Positions 24,539 to 33,073 of a stretch of 64,000 nucleotides of DNA are shown here, one piece after another (position 1 is the stretch's first letter; each line of letters begins with the position of its first letter). The DNA is from a bacterium (GTDB lineage: Bacteria; Acidobacteriota; Polarisedimenticolia; Polarisedimenticolales; Polarisedimenticolaceae). The translations under genes and the position numbers were made by a program. The DNA is taken from the NCBI GenBank assembly GCA_024226515.1, contig JAAELQ010000046.1:1-64000 (forward strand), given 5' to 3'. Below the pieces are notes generated by a model, which was given only the letters and a program-made list of their open reading frames with translations, had not been told where the DNA came from and ran no database searches.

Positions 24539-25281
24539 GGGTCGAGCCGCGGCAGCACGGCCTCGATCGCGGCGACGACGGCGCGCCCGAGTCGCGGCAG
24601 GTCAGCCTTGCGAGCGAACAGCTTCTGATTCACCTCGAGCTCCAGGCACGGCAGTCCGTGGTGCTTCCCGTGGCGGTCGACCGAGTACATCATCCCGGCC
24701 ATTCCGGAGTACGGCTGGTTGTAGTGCACCGTCAGCCCGCGGTCGCGCAGCGCGCGCCCCATCCGGTGCGCCAGCCCGCGATGGTGCTCGTACAGCACGC
24801 CGACGTCGAACTTGCGCTGCTGCCCGTGGTAGTCGGGCGTGAACGTGTGCATCGCCAGCAGCAGCGGGCGCACGCCGCGCACGACCCGGCGCAGGATCAG
24901 GCGATCCACCTCGACGTGGTACGGCGTGTGGTAGCGCAGCACGCGGCGCTCGATCTCGGCCGGAGTCAATCCCCGGTTGAACGACAGTTCCACGCCGCCC
25001 GCGCGCCGGCGAACCAGCGTGGCGTCGTCGACGCGCCGGTTGGGGTCGACCAGCAGCCGCGCCCAGCGGGCGCCGATCGCCCCCGCCTTCATGCGCCGCG
25101 CGACGTCGCGCGTCAGGTCCCATGCGCCGATGTCCCAACCCCAGTGGGTCTTCATCGTCTCGCGCTCGGCCGCTGAGAGCCCGGCGCGGAAGGGCAGTCG
25201 GTTCGTCGCGTGCTCGCAGGTCAGCAGCAGCGGCCCGGTGTTCCGGGCGGCGATCGTGAAGAACGGCCTCGTCGCACTCAT
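24532..25281 (-). CDS. N-formylglutamate amidohydrolase
   Basis: A 249-residue FGase family hydrolase. ATG 25281 starts SATRPFFTIAARNTGPLLLTCEHATN; the CEHATN motif, HWGWDIGAWDL, LVDPNR, MHTFTP and CLELEVNQ are family signatures with metal and substrate ligands. In classical histidine degradation it releases glutamate from N-formylglutamate, but many family members act outside the hut pathway, and no hut gene is nearby. It overlaps the TSUP gene and is divergent from the HtrA gene with 46 bp between starts. Confidence 0.88.
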   Translation of the reverse strand: MSATRPFFTIAARNTGPLLLTCEHATNRLPFRAGLSAAERETMKTHWGWDIGAWDLTRDVARRMKAGAIGARWARLLVDPNRRVDDATLVRRRAGGVELSFNRGLTPAEIERRVLRYHTPYHVEVDRLILRRVVRGVRPLLLAMHTFTPDYHGQQRKFDVGVLYEHHRGLAHRMGRALRDRGLTVHYNQPYSGMAGMMYSVDRHGKHHGLPCLELEVNQKLFARKADLPRLGRAVVAAIEAVLPRLDPC

Positions 25282-25327
25282 CGGTCTAGAATAGTCATCG
25301 TCCGAACGACGTTCCAACGGAGATTCC

Positions 25328-26458
25328 GTGAGCAGCCGTACTGCATTTGTCCTCGTTCTGGCCCTGGTCGTGTTCGTCGGCGGGGTCCTGGCCGGCCAGT
25401 GGATGCAGGGCCGCTCGCCGGCGACGCAACGCGTCGTGGACGAGGGCTCACCGCCACTGCTCGCCGCGCGCACGGCGCCGACGGAGCTGCCGCAGGATCT
25501 CTCCGAGGACGAGCGGCGCAACATCGAGATCTTCCGCCGTGCGTCGGCGTCCGTGGTTTACATCACGTCGGTCGCTCTGCGGCGCAACATGTTCTTCGAC
25601 GTGCGCGAGATCCCGCAGGGCTCGGGGACCGGCTTCTTCTGGGATCAAGATGGCCACATCGTCACGAACTACCACGTCATCGAGGACAGCGACCGCATCT
25701 CGGTCACGCTGGCCGATCACACGGAGTGGGACGCGACGGTCGTCGGCGTCGCGCCGGAGAAGGACCTCGCGGTACTACGGGTTCGCGCTCCGCGGTCCAG
25801 CCAGTCGCCGCTGCCGGTCGGCGGCTCGGCGGACGTGCTCGTCGGCCAGAACGTGCTCGCGGTCGGCAACCCCTTCGGCTGGGACCAGACGTTGACCGTG
25901 GGCGTCGTCAGCGCGCTCGGGCGCGAGCTGACGTCTCCCACCGGCCGCACGATCCACGACGTGATCCAGACCGATGCGGCGATCAACCCCGGCAACTCGG
26001 GCGGACCGTTGCTCGACTCGCGGGGGCGGGTGATCGGCGTCAATACCGCGATCTACAGCCCCAGCGGAACCTCGGCGGGCATCGGTTTCGCGATCCCGAT
26101 CGACACCGTCAGCAGGCTCACGCCGCAGCTCATCGCGCACGGTCGCCCGATCGAGGCGGGGATCGGCGGCGTGGTCTGGCTGTCGGATCGGACGCATCGC
26201 ATCGAGGGCGCCGTCGTGCGCTCCGTGCGAGGCGGCAGCCACGGCGAAGACCTGGGGCTCGAGGGTCTCGGCGTCACGCGCCGCGGTCGTGTCGTCGCCG
26301 GAGACATCGTCGTCGCGGTGGACGATCGCCCGGTGCGTTCGGTCAACGAGCTGCGCGACGCGTTCGAGGGGGCGGGCGTCGGCGAGCCGGTGCGCCTGAC
26401 CGTGCGGCGCGACGGCAAACGGCGTACCGTCGAGACGCGCTTGATGAGAGTCGACTAA
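25328..26458 (+). CDS. HtrA/DegP-like membrane-anchored serine protease
   Basis: A 376-residue protease with an N-terminal signal anchor (residues 5-23), a trypsin-like domain with His116 (TNYHVI), Asp146 (EKDLAVL) and Ser224 (GNSGGP), and one PDZ domain (about 275-370). All three catalytic residues are intact. The single PDZ and membrane anchor resemble DegS or short HtrA enzymes, so it may be a periplasmic stress sensor or quality-control protease. It is followed by gloA after 19 bases. Confidence 0.93.
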   Translation: MSSRTAFVLVLALVVFVGGVLAGQWMQGRSPATQRVVDEGSPPLLAARTAPTELPQDLSEDERRNIEIFRRASASVVYITSVALRRNMFFDVREIPQGSGTGFFWDQDGHIVTNYHVIEDSDRISVTLADHTEWDATVVGVAPEKDLAVLRVRAPRSSQSPLPVGGSADVLVGQNVLAVGNPFGWDQTLTVGVVSALGRELTSPTGRTIHDVIQTDAAINPGNSGGPLLDSRGRVIGVNTAIYSPSGTSAGIGFAIPIDTVSRLTPQLIAHGRPIEAGIGGVVWLSDRTHRIEGAVVRSVRGGSHGEDLGLEGLGVTRRGRVVAGDIVVAVDDRPVRSVNELRDAFEGAGVGEPVRLTVRRDGKRRTVETRLMRVD

Positions 26459-26477
26459 CGACATCAGGGGAGATCGA

Positions 26478-26843
26478 ATGAAGCTCGCTCACACGATGAT
26501 CCGCGTGAAGGACCTCGACGCCACGCTCGACTTCTACTGCAACTTCATCGGGCTGAAGGAGACGCGCCGCAAGGACATCGGCGACGAGGCCACGCTCGTC
26601 TTTCTCGAGGACGAGGCGGGGCACTATGCGATCGAGCTGACCGTGAATCACGGCAAGACGGACTACGCTCTGGGCGACCAGTTCGGTCACCTCGCGTTCT
26701 TCGCCCCGGACCTGGAGGCGGTGATCGAGACCGTCGAGAGCCGCGGCTGGAACTACCGTCGCTCACGCCCCGAGCTCAGCTCGAAGTACATCTTCGTCAA
26801 GGACCCCGACGGCTACGACGTCGAGATTCTCGAGCGGCGCTGA
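26478..26843 (+). CDS. gloA: Lactoylglutathione lyase (glyoxalase I)
   Basis: A 121-residue VOC-fold enzyme. The four metal ligands expected for GloA are visible as His5, Glu53, His71 and Glu116, with the [15 protein letters not shown] and [14 protein letters not shown] blocks. It converts the methylglyoxal-glutathione hemithioacetal to S-lactoylglutathione. GGGGAG lies upstream of ATG 26478. No gloB is adjacent. Confidence 0.88.
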   Translation: MKLAHTMIRVKDLDATLDFYCNFIGLKETRRKDIGDEATLVFLEDEAGHYAIELTVNHGKTDYALGDQFGHLAFFAPDLEAVIETVESRGWNYRRSRPELSSKYIFVKDPDGYDVEILERR

Positions 26844-26887
26844 GCCGGAGGTTCGGCTACCATCCCGCCGAGCCTCAGGAGACGACC

Positions 26888-27244
26888 GTGTCGACCAAGC
26901 CCACCAAGGACCTCGAGACGATCCCCAACCCCAGGCCCGGCCGGGCCTACGAGATCGAGTTCGACTGTCCCGAGTTCACCTGCCTGTGCCCGCGGACCGG
27001 TCAGCCCGACTTCGCGACCATCCGGATTCGCTACATTCCGGCCGAGTCGATCGTCGAGCTCAAGTCGCTGAAGCTCTACCTGTGGTCCTTCCGCGACGAG
27101 GGCCACTTCCACGAGGCGGTGACCAATCGCATCCTCGACGACCTCGTGGCGGCCGTCCAACCCGAGAAAATGACCGTAATCGGGGAGTTTTACGTGCGGG
27201 GCGGGATCCACACCACGATCACCGCCGAGCACGAGACCCGCTGA
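26888..27244 (+). CDS. queF: NADPH-dependent 7-cyano-7-deazaguanine reductase
   Basis: A 118-residue unimodular QueF of the YkvM type: [16 protein letters not shown] with the catalytic Cys, the [18 protein letters not shown]-binding motif, and [12 protein letters not shown]. It reduces preQ0 to preQ1 in queuosine biosynthesis. The start is GTG 26888 with GGAGACGACC upstream. It lies 44 bp after gloA. Confidence 0.93.
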   Translation: MSTKPTKDLETIPNPRPGRAYEIEFDCPEFTCLCPRTGQPDFATIRIRYIPAESIVELKSLKLYLWSFRDEGHFHEAVTNRILDDLVAAVQPEKMTVIGEFYVRGGIHTTITAEHETR

Positions 27245-27262
27245 TCCGCACGCCGATTTGGG

Positions 27263-27291
27263 TTGGCCCCGAGAGGCCCAGGTGTTATATT
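27263..27291 (+). promoter_or_regulatory. Possible promoter of infC
   Basis: TTGGCC (27263-27268), a 17-bp spacer and TATATT (27286-27291) lie about 62 bp before the infC start codon. The -10 is good; the -35 matches the first three bases. The intervening leader includes AAGGAGG at 27337-27343. Confidence 0.4.
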
Positions 27292-27352
27292 CCGCTGTGG
27301 ATTCGACTGTTTTCGGGTCCTTTCGAACATCTAACTAAGGAGGAATGACTCA

Positions 27353-27868
27353 ATCGAGCACAAAGTCCGTCTGAACGAGCAGATTCGTCTGAGTCCCGTC
27401 CGCTTGATCGGTGCCGATGGACAACAAGTCGGCATCGTTCCCCTCGATGAAGCCCGCCAGGTGGCCAGCGAAGCCGGCCTAGATCTGGTGGAAGTGGCCG
27501 GTGAGGCACGACCGATCGTCGTGCGCATCATGGATTACGGCAAGCATCGCTTCGAGGCCAACAAGAAGGCCAAAGAGGCGCGCAAGAAAGAGAGCCGGAT
27601 CCAGGTCAAGCAGGTCAAGCTGCGCCCCAACATCGACAGCCACGATCTCGAGACCAAGCTGGGTCACGCCAAGCGTTTCCTCGAGCAAGGTGACAAGGTC
27701 AAGATCGTGATCATGTTCCGTGGCCGCGACATGCGTCGCCCCGAGAACGGTCGCAAGCTGCTGGCTCGTGTCCAGGAGATCCTGCGCGAGATAGCGATCG
27801 TGGAGTCCGCGCCCGGAGCGATCGTCAACCGCGACCTGTTCATGGTCGTCGCCCCGCGCAAGACGTGA
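27353..27868 (+). CDS. infC: Translation initiation factor IF-3, non-canonical AUC start
   Basis: A 171-residue IF-3 that binds the 30S subunit and checks the start codon. Homology begins IEHKVRLNEQIRLSPVRLI, immediately at an ATC codon (27353-27355) nine bases after AAGGAGG (27337-27343). No ATG, GTG or TTG fits; the ATG at 27345 is out of frame and opens a nine-codon frame. IF-3 genes are known to start with AUU/AUC/AUA, which allows autoregulation by IF-3 discrimination. N-domain and C-domain (HDLETKLGHAKRFLEQGDKVK, MFRGRDMRRPENG) are complete. rpmI and rplT do not follow. Confidence 0.92.
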   Translation: MEHKVRLNEQIRLSPVRLIGADGQQVGIVPLDEARQVASEAGLDLVEVAGEARPIVVRIMDYGKHRFEANKKAKEARKKESRIQVKQVKLRPNIDSHDLETKLGHAKRFLEQGDKVKIVIMFRGRDMRRPENGRKLLARVQEILREIAIVESAPGAIVNRDLFMVVAPRKT

Positions 27869-27899
27869 TTCCCTCCGTCGACCGCTTCCGCCCCGCCAT

Positions 27900-29471
27900 G
27901 TGAAGCCCTCCAGAACTGCACCCGCGGCGTTCGCCCTGTACTTCGGTTTGCTCGCGATTCCGATCGCGGCGCTGTTGCTGGCGTTCCACGTCGACGACCT
28001 CGCGGCACGCAGGTTCCTGGAGCTGCCGCTGGCGCTGTGCGTCATCCCGGGCATCCCGGTGGCGGTCGCGCTGGCCGTGCGGCGTCGGCGCTACGATGTC
28101 TGGATCGCTCAGCTGACGCTGGGCTGTCTCGCGCTGTTCCTCGTCGCGCTGGCGGCACGCATGTCGTCCGATTTTCGCGACACGATCCTGGACGACTCCC
28201 GACTGGCCTGGGGGACGTTCGCCGTGGCCGCCGTCGCCGCGCTGGCGTACTCGGCGGCGCTGCTGATCCGGCGTCACCACCGCGGCACCGCTGCGGCCGG
28301 AGCGGGGATCGTGGTGCTGGCCCTGTTGCTCGTCTCGCTGCAGGGGCGGATGCAGGGCTATCGCGCGTCGATGCAGGAGGACGCCTGGGCCGAGTGGGCC
28401 ACGACCTTCCTGTTTCTCGGCGCCGGGGTCGTGTTCCTGCGCAACGCCTGGAGGGTCCGGCGATCGAGGATCGCGGGCCCGCTGCGACTGGCCGGACTGG
28501 TCGCCGTCGTCGCGCTGTGTCTCGTCATCGCGGGTGAGGAGCTGTCCTGGGGCCAGCGCTTGATCGGCTTCCGGCCGCCCGAGCTGTTCCTGGAGCAGAA
28601 CTACCAGCAGGAGCTCAACGTCCACAACTTCTTCCGCAAGAGAACTCTCGGCGGGATCCCACTCGACACCAAGCACCAGGTCGCCTTCCTGGCCATCGGC
28701 TACGGGGTGTTCGCACCGCTGGCCGGGATGGCGATGGCCGGCATCCGTTCGCGGCTGCGCACGGCGAGTTCGCTGCACGTGCCGAACGCCTACCTCGTGC
28801 CGTGGTTCGCCGCCGTGGCGCTGGCCGAGTTCGACTACCCGGTGACGTTCACCGGAGAATCGGCGGAGCTGATGCTCGGCGCCGCGTTGCTCGTCGACGG
28901 GTTGCTTCTGGCCGACCTCCGCTCCGTCCGCGCGAGCGCGCGGACGGTGGCCGCACCCGCCGTCGCCGTCGGCCTGGCCTGGTTGTTGGCCGTGCCCACG
29001 CCGCCGCTGGTCGAGCGCCTGGTCTACGGCTCGGCCGAGCAGACCGCGGCCCGGACGCGCGCCGAGCTCGAGACGCTGCGGGACGACCTGTCGGCCCCGG
29101 GCGTACTCTCGCCGTCGCTGCTCAAGCGCAAAGTGCACAAGCGGGTGTTCACCGCGATCCGCTCCGATTACCTCGACCTGGGAAGCGGAAGCGCATTTCT
29201 CGAGCAGCGCCCGACCCCGGCCGACGAGGACGCCGCGGACCCGCGTCGCGATCGCCGCGGCTACTTCCTGGATCCGTGGAACAACGCGTACTGGATCTAC
29301 CACTGGCGGCGCGGGAATCACGTGGTGCTCTACTCGTTCGGCCCCAACCGGCGACGCGACACGCGCTTCGTCGGCCTGTCCGAGGAGGAATGGGCCAACG
29401 CCGAGCTCTCCGGCGACGACATCGGCGTGGCGCTTACGCTCCGGCCGCCTCAGGGCGTCGGCGCGCCGTAA
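27900..29471 (+). CDS. Polytopic membrane protein with pseudopilin-like C-terminal domain, function unknown
   Basis: A 523-residue protein. Roughly ten hydrophobic helices span residues 10-375, with the polar motif AGEELSWGQRLIGF and a QELNVHNFF stretch between helices that is shared by an uncharacterised membrane family. The last 100 residues are soluble and contain YFLDPWNNAYWIYHW...VLYSFGPNRRRDTRF, reminiscent of the GspG major pseudopilin C-terminal signature (DPWGNPY...YSxGxDG). Start GTG 27900 lies 31 bases after infC. The end overlaps the convergent histidine phosphatase gene by 22 bases. Confidence 0.75.
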   Translation: MKPSRTAPAAFALYFGLLAIPIAALLLAFHVDDLAARRFLELPLALCVIPGIPVAVALAVRRRRYDVWIAQLTLGCLALFLVALAARMSSDFRDTILDDSRLAWGTFAVAAVAALAYSAALLIRRHHRGTAAAGAGIVVLALLLVSLQGRMQGYRASMQEDAWAEWATTFLFLGAGVVFLRNAWRVRRSRIAGPLRLAGLVAVVALCLVIAGEELSWGQRLIGFRPPELFLEQNYQQELNVHNFFRKRTLGGIPLDTKHQVAFLAIGYGVFAPLAGMAMAGIRSRLRTASSLHVPNAYLVPWFAAVALAEFDYPVTFTGESAELMLGAALLVDGLLLADLRSVRASARTVAAPAVAVGLAWLLAVPTPPLVERLVYGSAEQTAARTRAELETLRDDLSAPGVLSPSLLKRKVHKRVFTAIRSDYLDLGSGSAFLEQRPTPADEDAADPRRDRRGYFLDPWNNAYWIYHWRRGNHVVLYSFGPNRRRDTRFVGLSEEEWANAELSGDDIGVALTLRPPQGVGAP

Positions 29472-29995
29472 CCCAGCCGCAGCGCGATCGCGCGATTCGC
29501 CTCGTCGACCGTCACGACGAACAGGTCGTCGTACTCGCCGTCGTCGATCGTGATCGATCGCTCGACCCCGAGCGCGGAGAGAATCGCGGGCACCGTGTTG
29601 CTGTGCCCGGAGACCAGGATCGTGCCGCCGCGATGACCCTTCAGCAGGGTCGCGGCGAAGCTCTGCGCGTACTCCGCGACGGGGGCCGCCGCCGGAACGA
29701 CTTGCACCTCCAGCCCGTGGGCCTCGGCCGTCGGCCGTGCGGTGTCGCGTGTGCGGCGATACTGGCTGGAATAGACGGCGTCCAGCGGCACGTCGGCGAG
29801 CACGCGCACCAGCTCGGCGGCCCGCTCCTTGCCGGCCGCCGTCAGCGCCGGATCACGCCCGCCGTCGGCGGCCTTCTCGGCGTGACGCACGAGGATCAGC
29901 GTCGTGGGCCCCTCGGGCGGTGACTCCGCGGCCACGGACAGGCCGACGAGCAGCGAGAGTGCCAGGCAGATGACGAGCGGGCGGTGGTGGCGCAT
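29450..29995 (-). CDS. Secreted histidine phosphatase family protein
   Basis: A 181-residue protein from ATG 29995 (an alternative ATG at 30010 adds five residues). A signal peptide (RPLVICLALSLLVGLSVAAE) precedes a histidine phosphatase domain with the LVRHAEK catalytic motif and the second His in ILVSGHSNTVP, resembling SixA/phosphoglycerate mutase-like phosphatases. The export signal suggests a periplasmic or extracellular phosphatase. Substrate unknown. Confidence 0.87.
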   Translation of the reverse strand: MRHHRPLVICLALSLLVGLSVAAESPPEGPTTLILVRHAEKAADGGRDPALTAAGKERAAELVRVLADVPLDAVYSSQYRRTRDTARPTAEAHGLEVQVVPAAAPVAEYAQSFAATLLKGHRGGTILVSGHSNTVPAILSALGVERSITIDDGEYDDLFVVTVDEANRAIALRLGYGAPTP

Positions 29996-30034
29996 CGAGA
30001 TTCTCCTCACGGGCCGGTCGGGCGGGCCGACCTA

Positions 30035-30040
30035 TATAAT
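30035..30040 (+). promoter_or_regulatory. Consensus -10 box before the PfkB kinase gene
   Basis: A perfect TATAAT occurs 42 bp before the ATG 30082, in the divergent gap with the phosphatase gene. No -35 match lies at 16-18 bp, so this may be activator-dependent or spurious. Confidence 0.3.
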
Positions 30041-30081
30041 GCCCCGCTTCACGGCTTCACCGCGCAGAGGAGAGGGAACCG

Positions 30082-31062
30082 ATGGAAAACGCTCGCTACG
30101 ACGTCGTCGGGATCGGCAACGCGATCGTCGACGTCCTGGCCCGGATCGAGGACGATCTGCTCGAGACGCACGGGCTGATCAAGGGCTCGATGACGCTCGT
30201 CGACGCCGACCAGGCCGAGGCGCTCTACGCCGAGATGACGGGCACGGTCGAGTGTTCCGGGGGCTCGGCCGCCAACACGATGGTCGGACTGGCCTCGTTC
30301 GGCGGGCGAGCGGCCTACATCGGGAAGGTACGCGACGACAAGCTCGGCCGCGTGTTCAGCGCGGACATCGCCGAGGCCGGGGTCGAGTTCCCGACCCTGG
30401 CCGCAGCCGAGGGCTCGCCGACGGGCCGCTGCCTGGTCCTGGTCAGCGCCGACGCGCAACGCACGATGCAGACCTTCCTCGGGATCAGCGCCGAACTCGC
30501 ACCGTCCGACGTCGACAGCCACACGATCGCGGCCGCGAACGTGACCTACCTCGAGGGCTACCTCTGGGACCCTCCGCCGGCGAAGCAGGCGTTTCTGTGC
30601 GCGGCCGAGATCGCCCACGCGGCCGGCCGCCGCGTCGCGTTGAGCCTGTCGGACTCGTTCTGCGTCGAGCGGCATCGCGACGAGTTCCGCGACTTCGTCG
30701 CGACCCACATCGACATCCTGTTCGCCAACGAGGACGAGATCGTGTCGCTGTACCGGGCCGCCGACTTCGACGAGGCTGTGCGGGCCTTGCCGCCGCGCTG
30801 CACGACCGCCGCGCTGACGCGCGGGGCGAAGGGCTCGGTGATCGTCGACGGCGGCAAGGTCTACGAGGTCGCCGCGGCGCCGGTCGAGATGGTGCTGGAC
30901 ACGACCGGCGCGGGAGACCTGTACGCCGCCGGGTTCCTGTTCGGTCTGGGGCGCGGCGATACGGCTCCGGCCTGCGCCCGTCTCGGCGGAATCGCCGCCG
31001 CCGAGGTGATCTCTCACGTCGGCGCGCGACCGCGCAAAGAGCTGGCCTCCCTGATCCCGTGA
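30082..31062 (+). CDS. PfkB-family sugar/adenosine kinase
   Basis: A 326-residue ribokinase-fold kinase. N-terminal MENARYDVVGIGNAIVDVLA, the SGGSAANTM motif (59-67) and the C-terminal DTTGAGD signature (273-279, catalytic Asp279) are all present. The closest annotated group is the adenosine kinase/sugar kinase set found in many bacteria, so the substrate is probably a nucleoside or pentose, but this cannot be settled from sequence reading. GGAGAGGGAACC precedes the ATG. It precedes the DUF1684 gene by 19 bases. Confidence 0.88.
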   Translation: MENARYDVVGIGNAIVDVLARIEDDLLETHGLIKGSMTLVDADQAEALYAEMTGTVECSGGSAANTMVGLASFGGRAAYIGKVRDDKLGRVFSADIAEAGVEFPTLAAAEGSPTGRCLVLVSADAQRTMQTFLGISAELAPSDVDSHTIAAANVTYLEGYLWDPPPAKQAFLCAAEIAHAAGRRVALSLSDSFCVERHRDEFRDFVATHIDILFANEDEIVSLYRAADFDEAVRALPPRCTTAALTRGAKGSVIVDGGKVYEVAAAPVEMVLDTTGAGDLYAAGFLFGLGRGDTAPACARLGGIAAAEVISHVGARPRKELASLIP

Positions 31063-31081
31063 AGCCCCTCGGAGCAAGTCG

Positions 31082-31987
31082 ATGAATCCCACGCGCTGCG
31101 TCGCCCTCGTTATCGCCGTCGTCTGGCTCGCATCCTGCGCGCCGGCCCCGGTGCCCCTCGACCCCGCGTACGAGGCCGAGCTGGCGGAGCACCGCGAGGA
31201 GCGCAACGACGGATTGCGCAAGGAGTACAGCTGGCTGACGCTGGTCGGGCTGTTCTGGCTCGAGCCGGGCGAGAACCGCTTCGGCAGCGCCGAGGAGGCG
31301 CCGGTTCGGCTCAGCGCCGACGTCGCGCCGCCGACCGCGGGCAGCTTCATTCTCGAGGACGACGTCGTGCGCATGGTGGTCGCCGACGGAGTCGAGGTCC
31401 TGGTCGACGGCGCGCCCGTCGAGGAATGGGACACGTCGCGCATCGACAAGGACAACCCGGGCACGATTCGCCTCGGACGTCTCCGATTGCGCGTGCTCGG
31501 CCGGGGGGATCGTTTCGCGGTGCGCGTCCGCGACCCGGAGAGCCCGGTACGAACCGACTTCACCGGCCTGAACTTCTTCGACGCCCGCGCCGAGTACGAC
31601 ATGACGGCCGCGTTCCGCCCGCACGAGGCCCCGCAGACCATCGAGATCCCGACCATCGTCGGCATCCCGGCGAAGTTCCACTCGCCCGGGCTCGTCGAGT
31701 TCACGCTGAACGGCAAGACCCATGCGCTGGAGGCGTTGAGCGACGGACCCGAGGACAACGAATTCTTCATGATCTTCAAGGACAAGACGAACGGGAAGGA
31801 GACGTACGGCGCGGGGCGCTACCTGGCGGCGACCCGCGAGGGCGATAACGTGAAGCTGGACTTCAACAAGGCCTACAATCCGCCCTGCGCGTTCACGCCG
31901 CACGCCACGTGTCCGCTCGCGCCGCCGCAGAACCGGCTGGCCGTGCGGATCGAGGCCGGCGAGAAAATGCTCGACGTGGCGCACTGA
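31082..31987 (+). CDS. DUF1684 lipoprotein
   Basis: A 301-residue protein with a lipobox (WLASC, Cys19) and a DUF1684 body: EHREERNDGLRKEYSWLTLVGLFWLEPGENRFGS, GLNFFDARAEYD, and the terminal DFNKAYNPPCAFTPHATCPLAPPQNRL. The last block is the most conserved part of the family. Enzymatic function is unknown. It is the second gene in the run kinase-DUF1684-mscS-ecsC. Confidence 0.9.
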   Translation: MNPTRCVALVIAVVWLASCAPAPVPLDPAYEAELAEHREERNDGLRKEYSWLTLVGLFWLEPGENRFGSAEEAPVRLSADVAPPTAGSFILEDDVVRMVVADGVEVLVDGAPVEEWDTSRIDKDNPGTIRLGRLRLRVLGRGDRFAVRVRDPESPVRTDFTGLNFFDARAEYDMTAAFRPHEAPQTIEIPTIVGIPAKFHSPGLVEFTLNGKTHALEALSDGPEDNEFFMIFKDKTNGKETYGAGRYLAATREGDNVKLDFNKAYNPPCAFTPHATCPLAPPQNRLAVRIEAGEKMLDVAH

Positions 31988-31999
31988 TCTGGAGTGCAA

Positions 32000-33073
32000 G
32001 TGAACGAGTTCTCGACATTCGTGCAGGAGTTCTGGCAGTACGCATGGGCGCGCGCCCTGACCTACTTCCTCGCCTCGTTCGTCGCCGGCAAGGTCGTCGA
32101 CTTCATCCTGTCGCGCGCCGTCGCCCGTCTGGCGCGCAAGACCAAGACCGATCTCGACAACAAGCTCGTGGCGTTGCTGCACCGACCCGTGTTCGTGACC
32201 TTCGTCCTGATCGGCCTGCGGCTGGCGGCGATCGAGCTGAGTCTGCCCGCGACCCCGGCGTACGTGACCCACGGTCTGCTCGCCACGCTGATCGTCGTCA
32301 TCTGGACCACGGCGGGCTTCAAGATCGGCGGCACGATCGTCGCCGAGCTGTACCGAGTCTCGGGTCGGGTGAGCTGGATCGACGGTCGCACGGTTCCGTT
32401 GCTGGACAACGTCGTCAAGCTGCTGCTGATCGCCGGCGCGGTCTACGGCGTCCTGCTGGCCTGGAACCTGAACGCGACGCCGTGGCTCGCCTCCGCGGGC
32501 ATCGCCGGCATCGCGCTGGGCTTCGCCGCCAAGGACACGCTGGCCAACCTGTTCGGCGGGTTGTCGGTGATCGCCGATGCGCCGTACAAGGTCGGCGACT
32601 TCATCAACCTGGTGGACACCGCCCAGCGCGGGCAGGTGGTCCAGATCGGCCTGCGCAGCTCGCGTCTGCTGACGCGCGACGACGTCGAGGTCACGGTGCC
32701 CAACGCACTCATCGCCAACTCGACGGTAATCAACGAGTCGGGCGGCCCGTGGGAGAAGACGCGCATCTGGATCGAGGTCGGCGTGGCCTACGGCTCGGAT
32801 GTCGACCACGTGCGCGAGGTGCTGACCGCGGCCGCGAACTCGGTGGAGTACGTCCTGGAGGATCCCGCCCCGCGTATCCGCTTCCGCTCGATGGGGGACT
32901 CGGCGCTGATCTGGCGCCTGCAGTGCTGGATCGACGAACCGGTGCTGCGCGGACGCACGGTCGACGCGCTGAACACGGCCGTGTACAAGGCGCTGGGCGC
33001 GGCCGACATCAGCATTCCGTTTCCACAGCGCGACGTGCACATCGTCTCGTCGGCTCCGCCCGCCGCGGGATGA
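32000..33073 (+). CDS. Small-conductance mechanosensitive channel (MscS family)
   Basis: A 357-residue channel. GTG 32000 follows GGAG at 31991-31994; an earlier GTG at 31994 overlaps that site. Four or so helices precede the pore-lining TM3 signature IAGIALGFAAKDTLANLFGGLSV, followed by the beta domain (VGDFINLVDTAQRGQVVQIGLRSSRLLTRDDVEVTVPN) and the C-terminal cytoplasmic domain. It relieves turgor on hypo-osmotic shock. It overlaps the EcsC gene by four bases. Confidence 0.92.
   Translation: MNEFSTFVQEFWQYAWARALTYFLASFVAGKVVDFILSRAVARLARKTKTDLDNKLVALLHRPVFVTFVLIGLRLAAIELSLPATPAYVTHGLLATLIVVIWTTAGFKIGGTIVAELYRVSGRVSWIDGRTVPLLDNVVKLLLIAGAVYGVLLAWNLNATPWLASAGIAGIALGFAAKDTLANLFGGLSVIADAPYKVGDFINLVDTAQRGQVVQIGLRSSRLLTRDDVEVTVPNALIANSTVINESGGPWEKTRIWIEVGVAYGSDVDHVREVLTAAANSVEYVLEDPAPRIRFRSMGDSALIWRLQCWIDEPVLRGRTVDALNTAVYKALGAADISIPFPQRDVHIVSSAPPAAG

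Noticed and set aside
27345-27374. ATG at 27345 as infC start or leader peptide
   Set aside because: It is out of frame with IF-3 and only one base from the ribosome site, too close for efficient initiation; kept only as a possible decoy.
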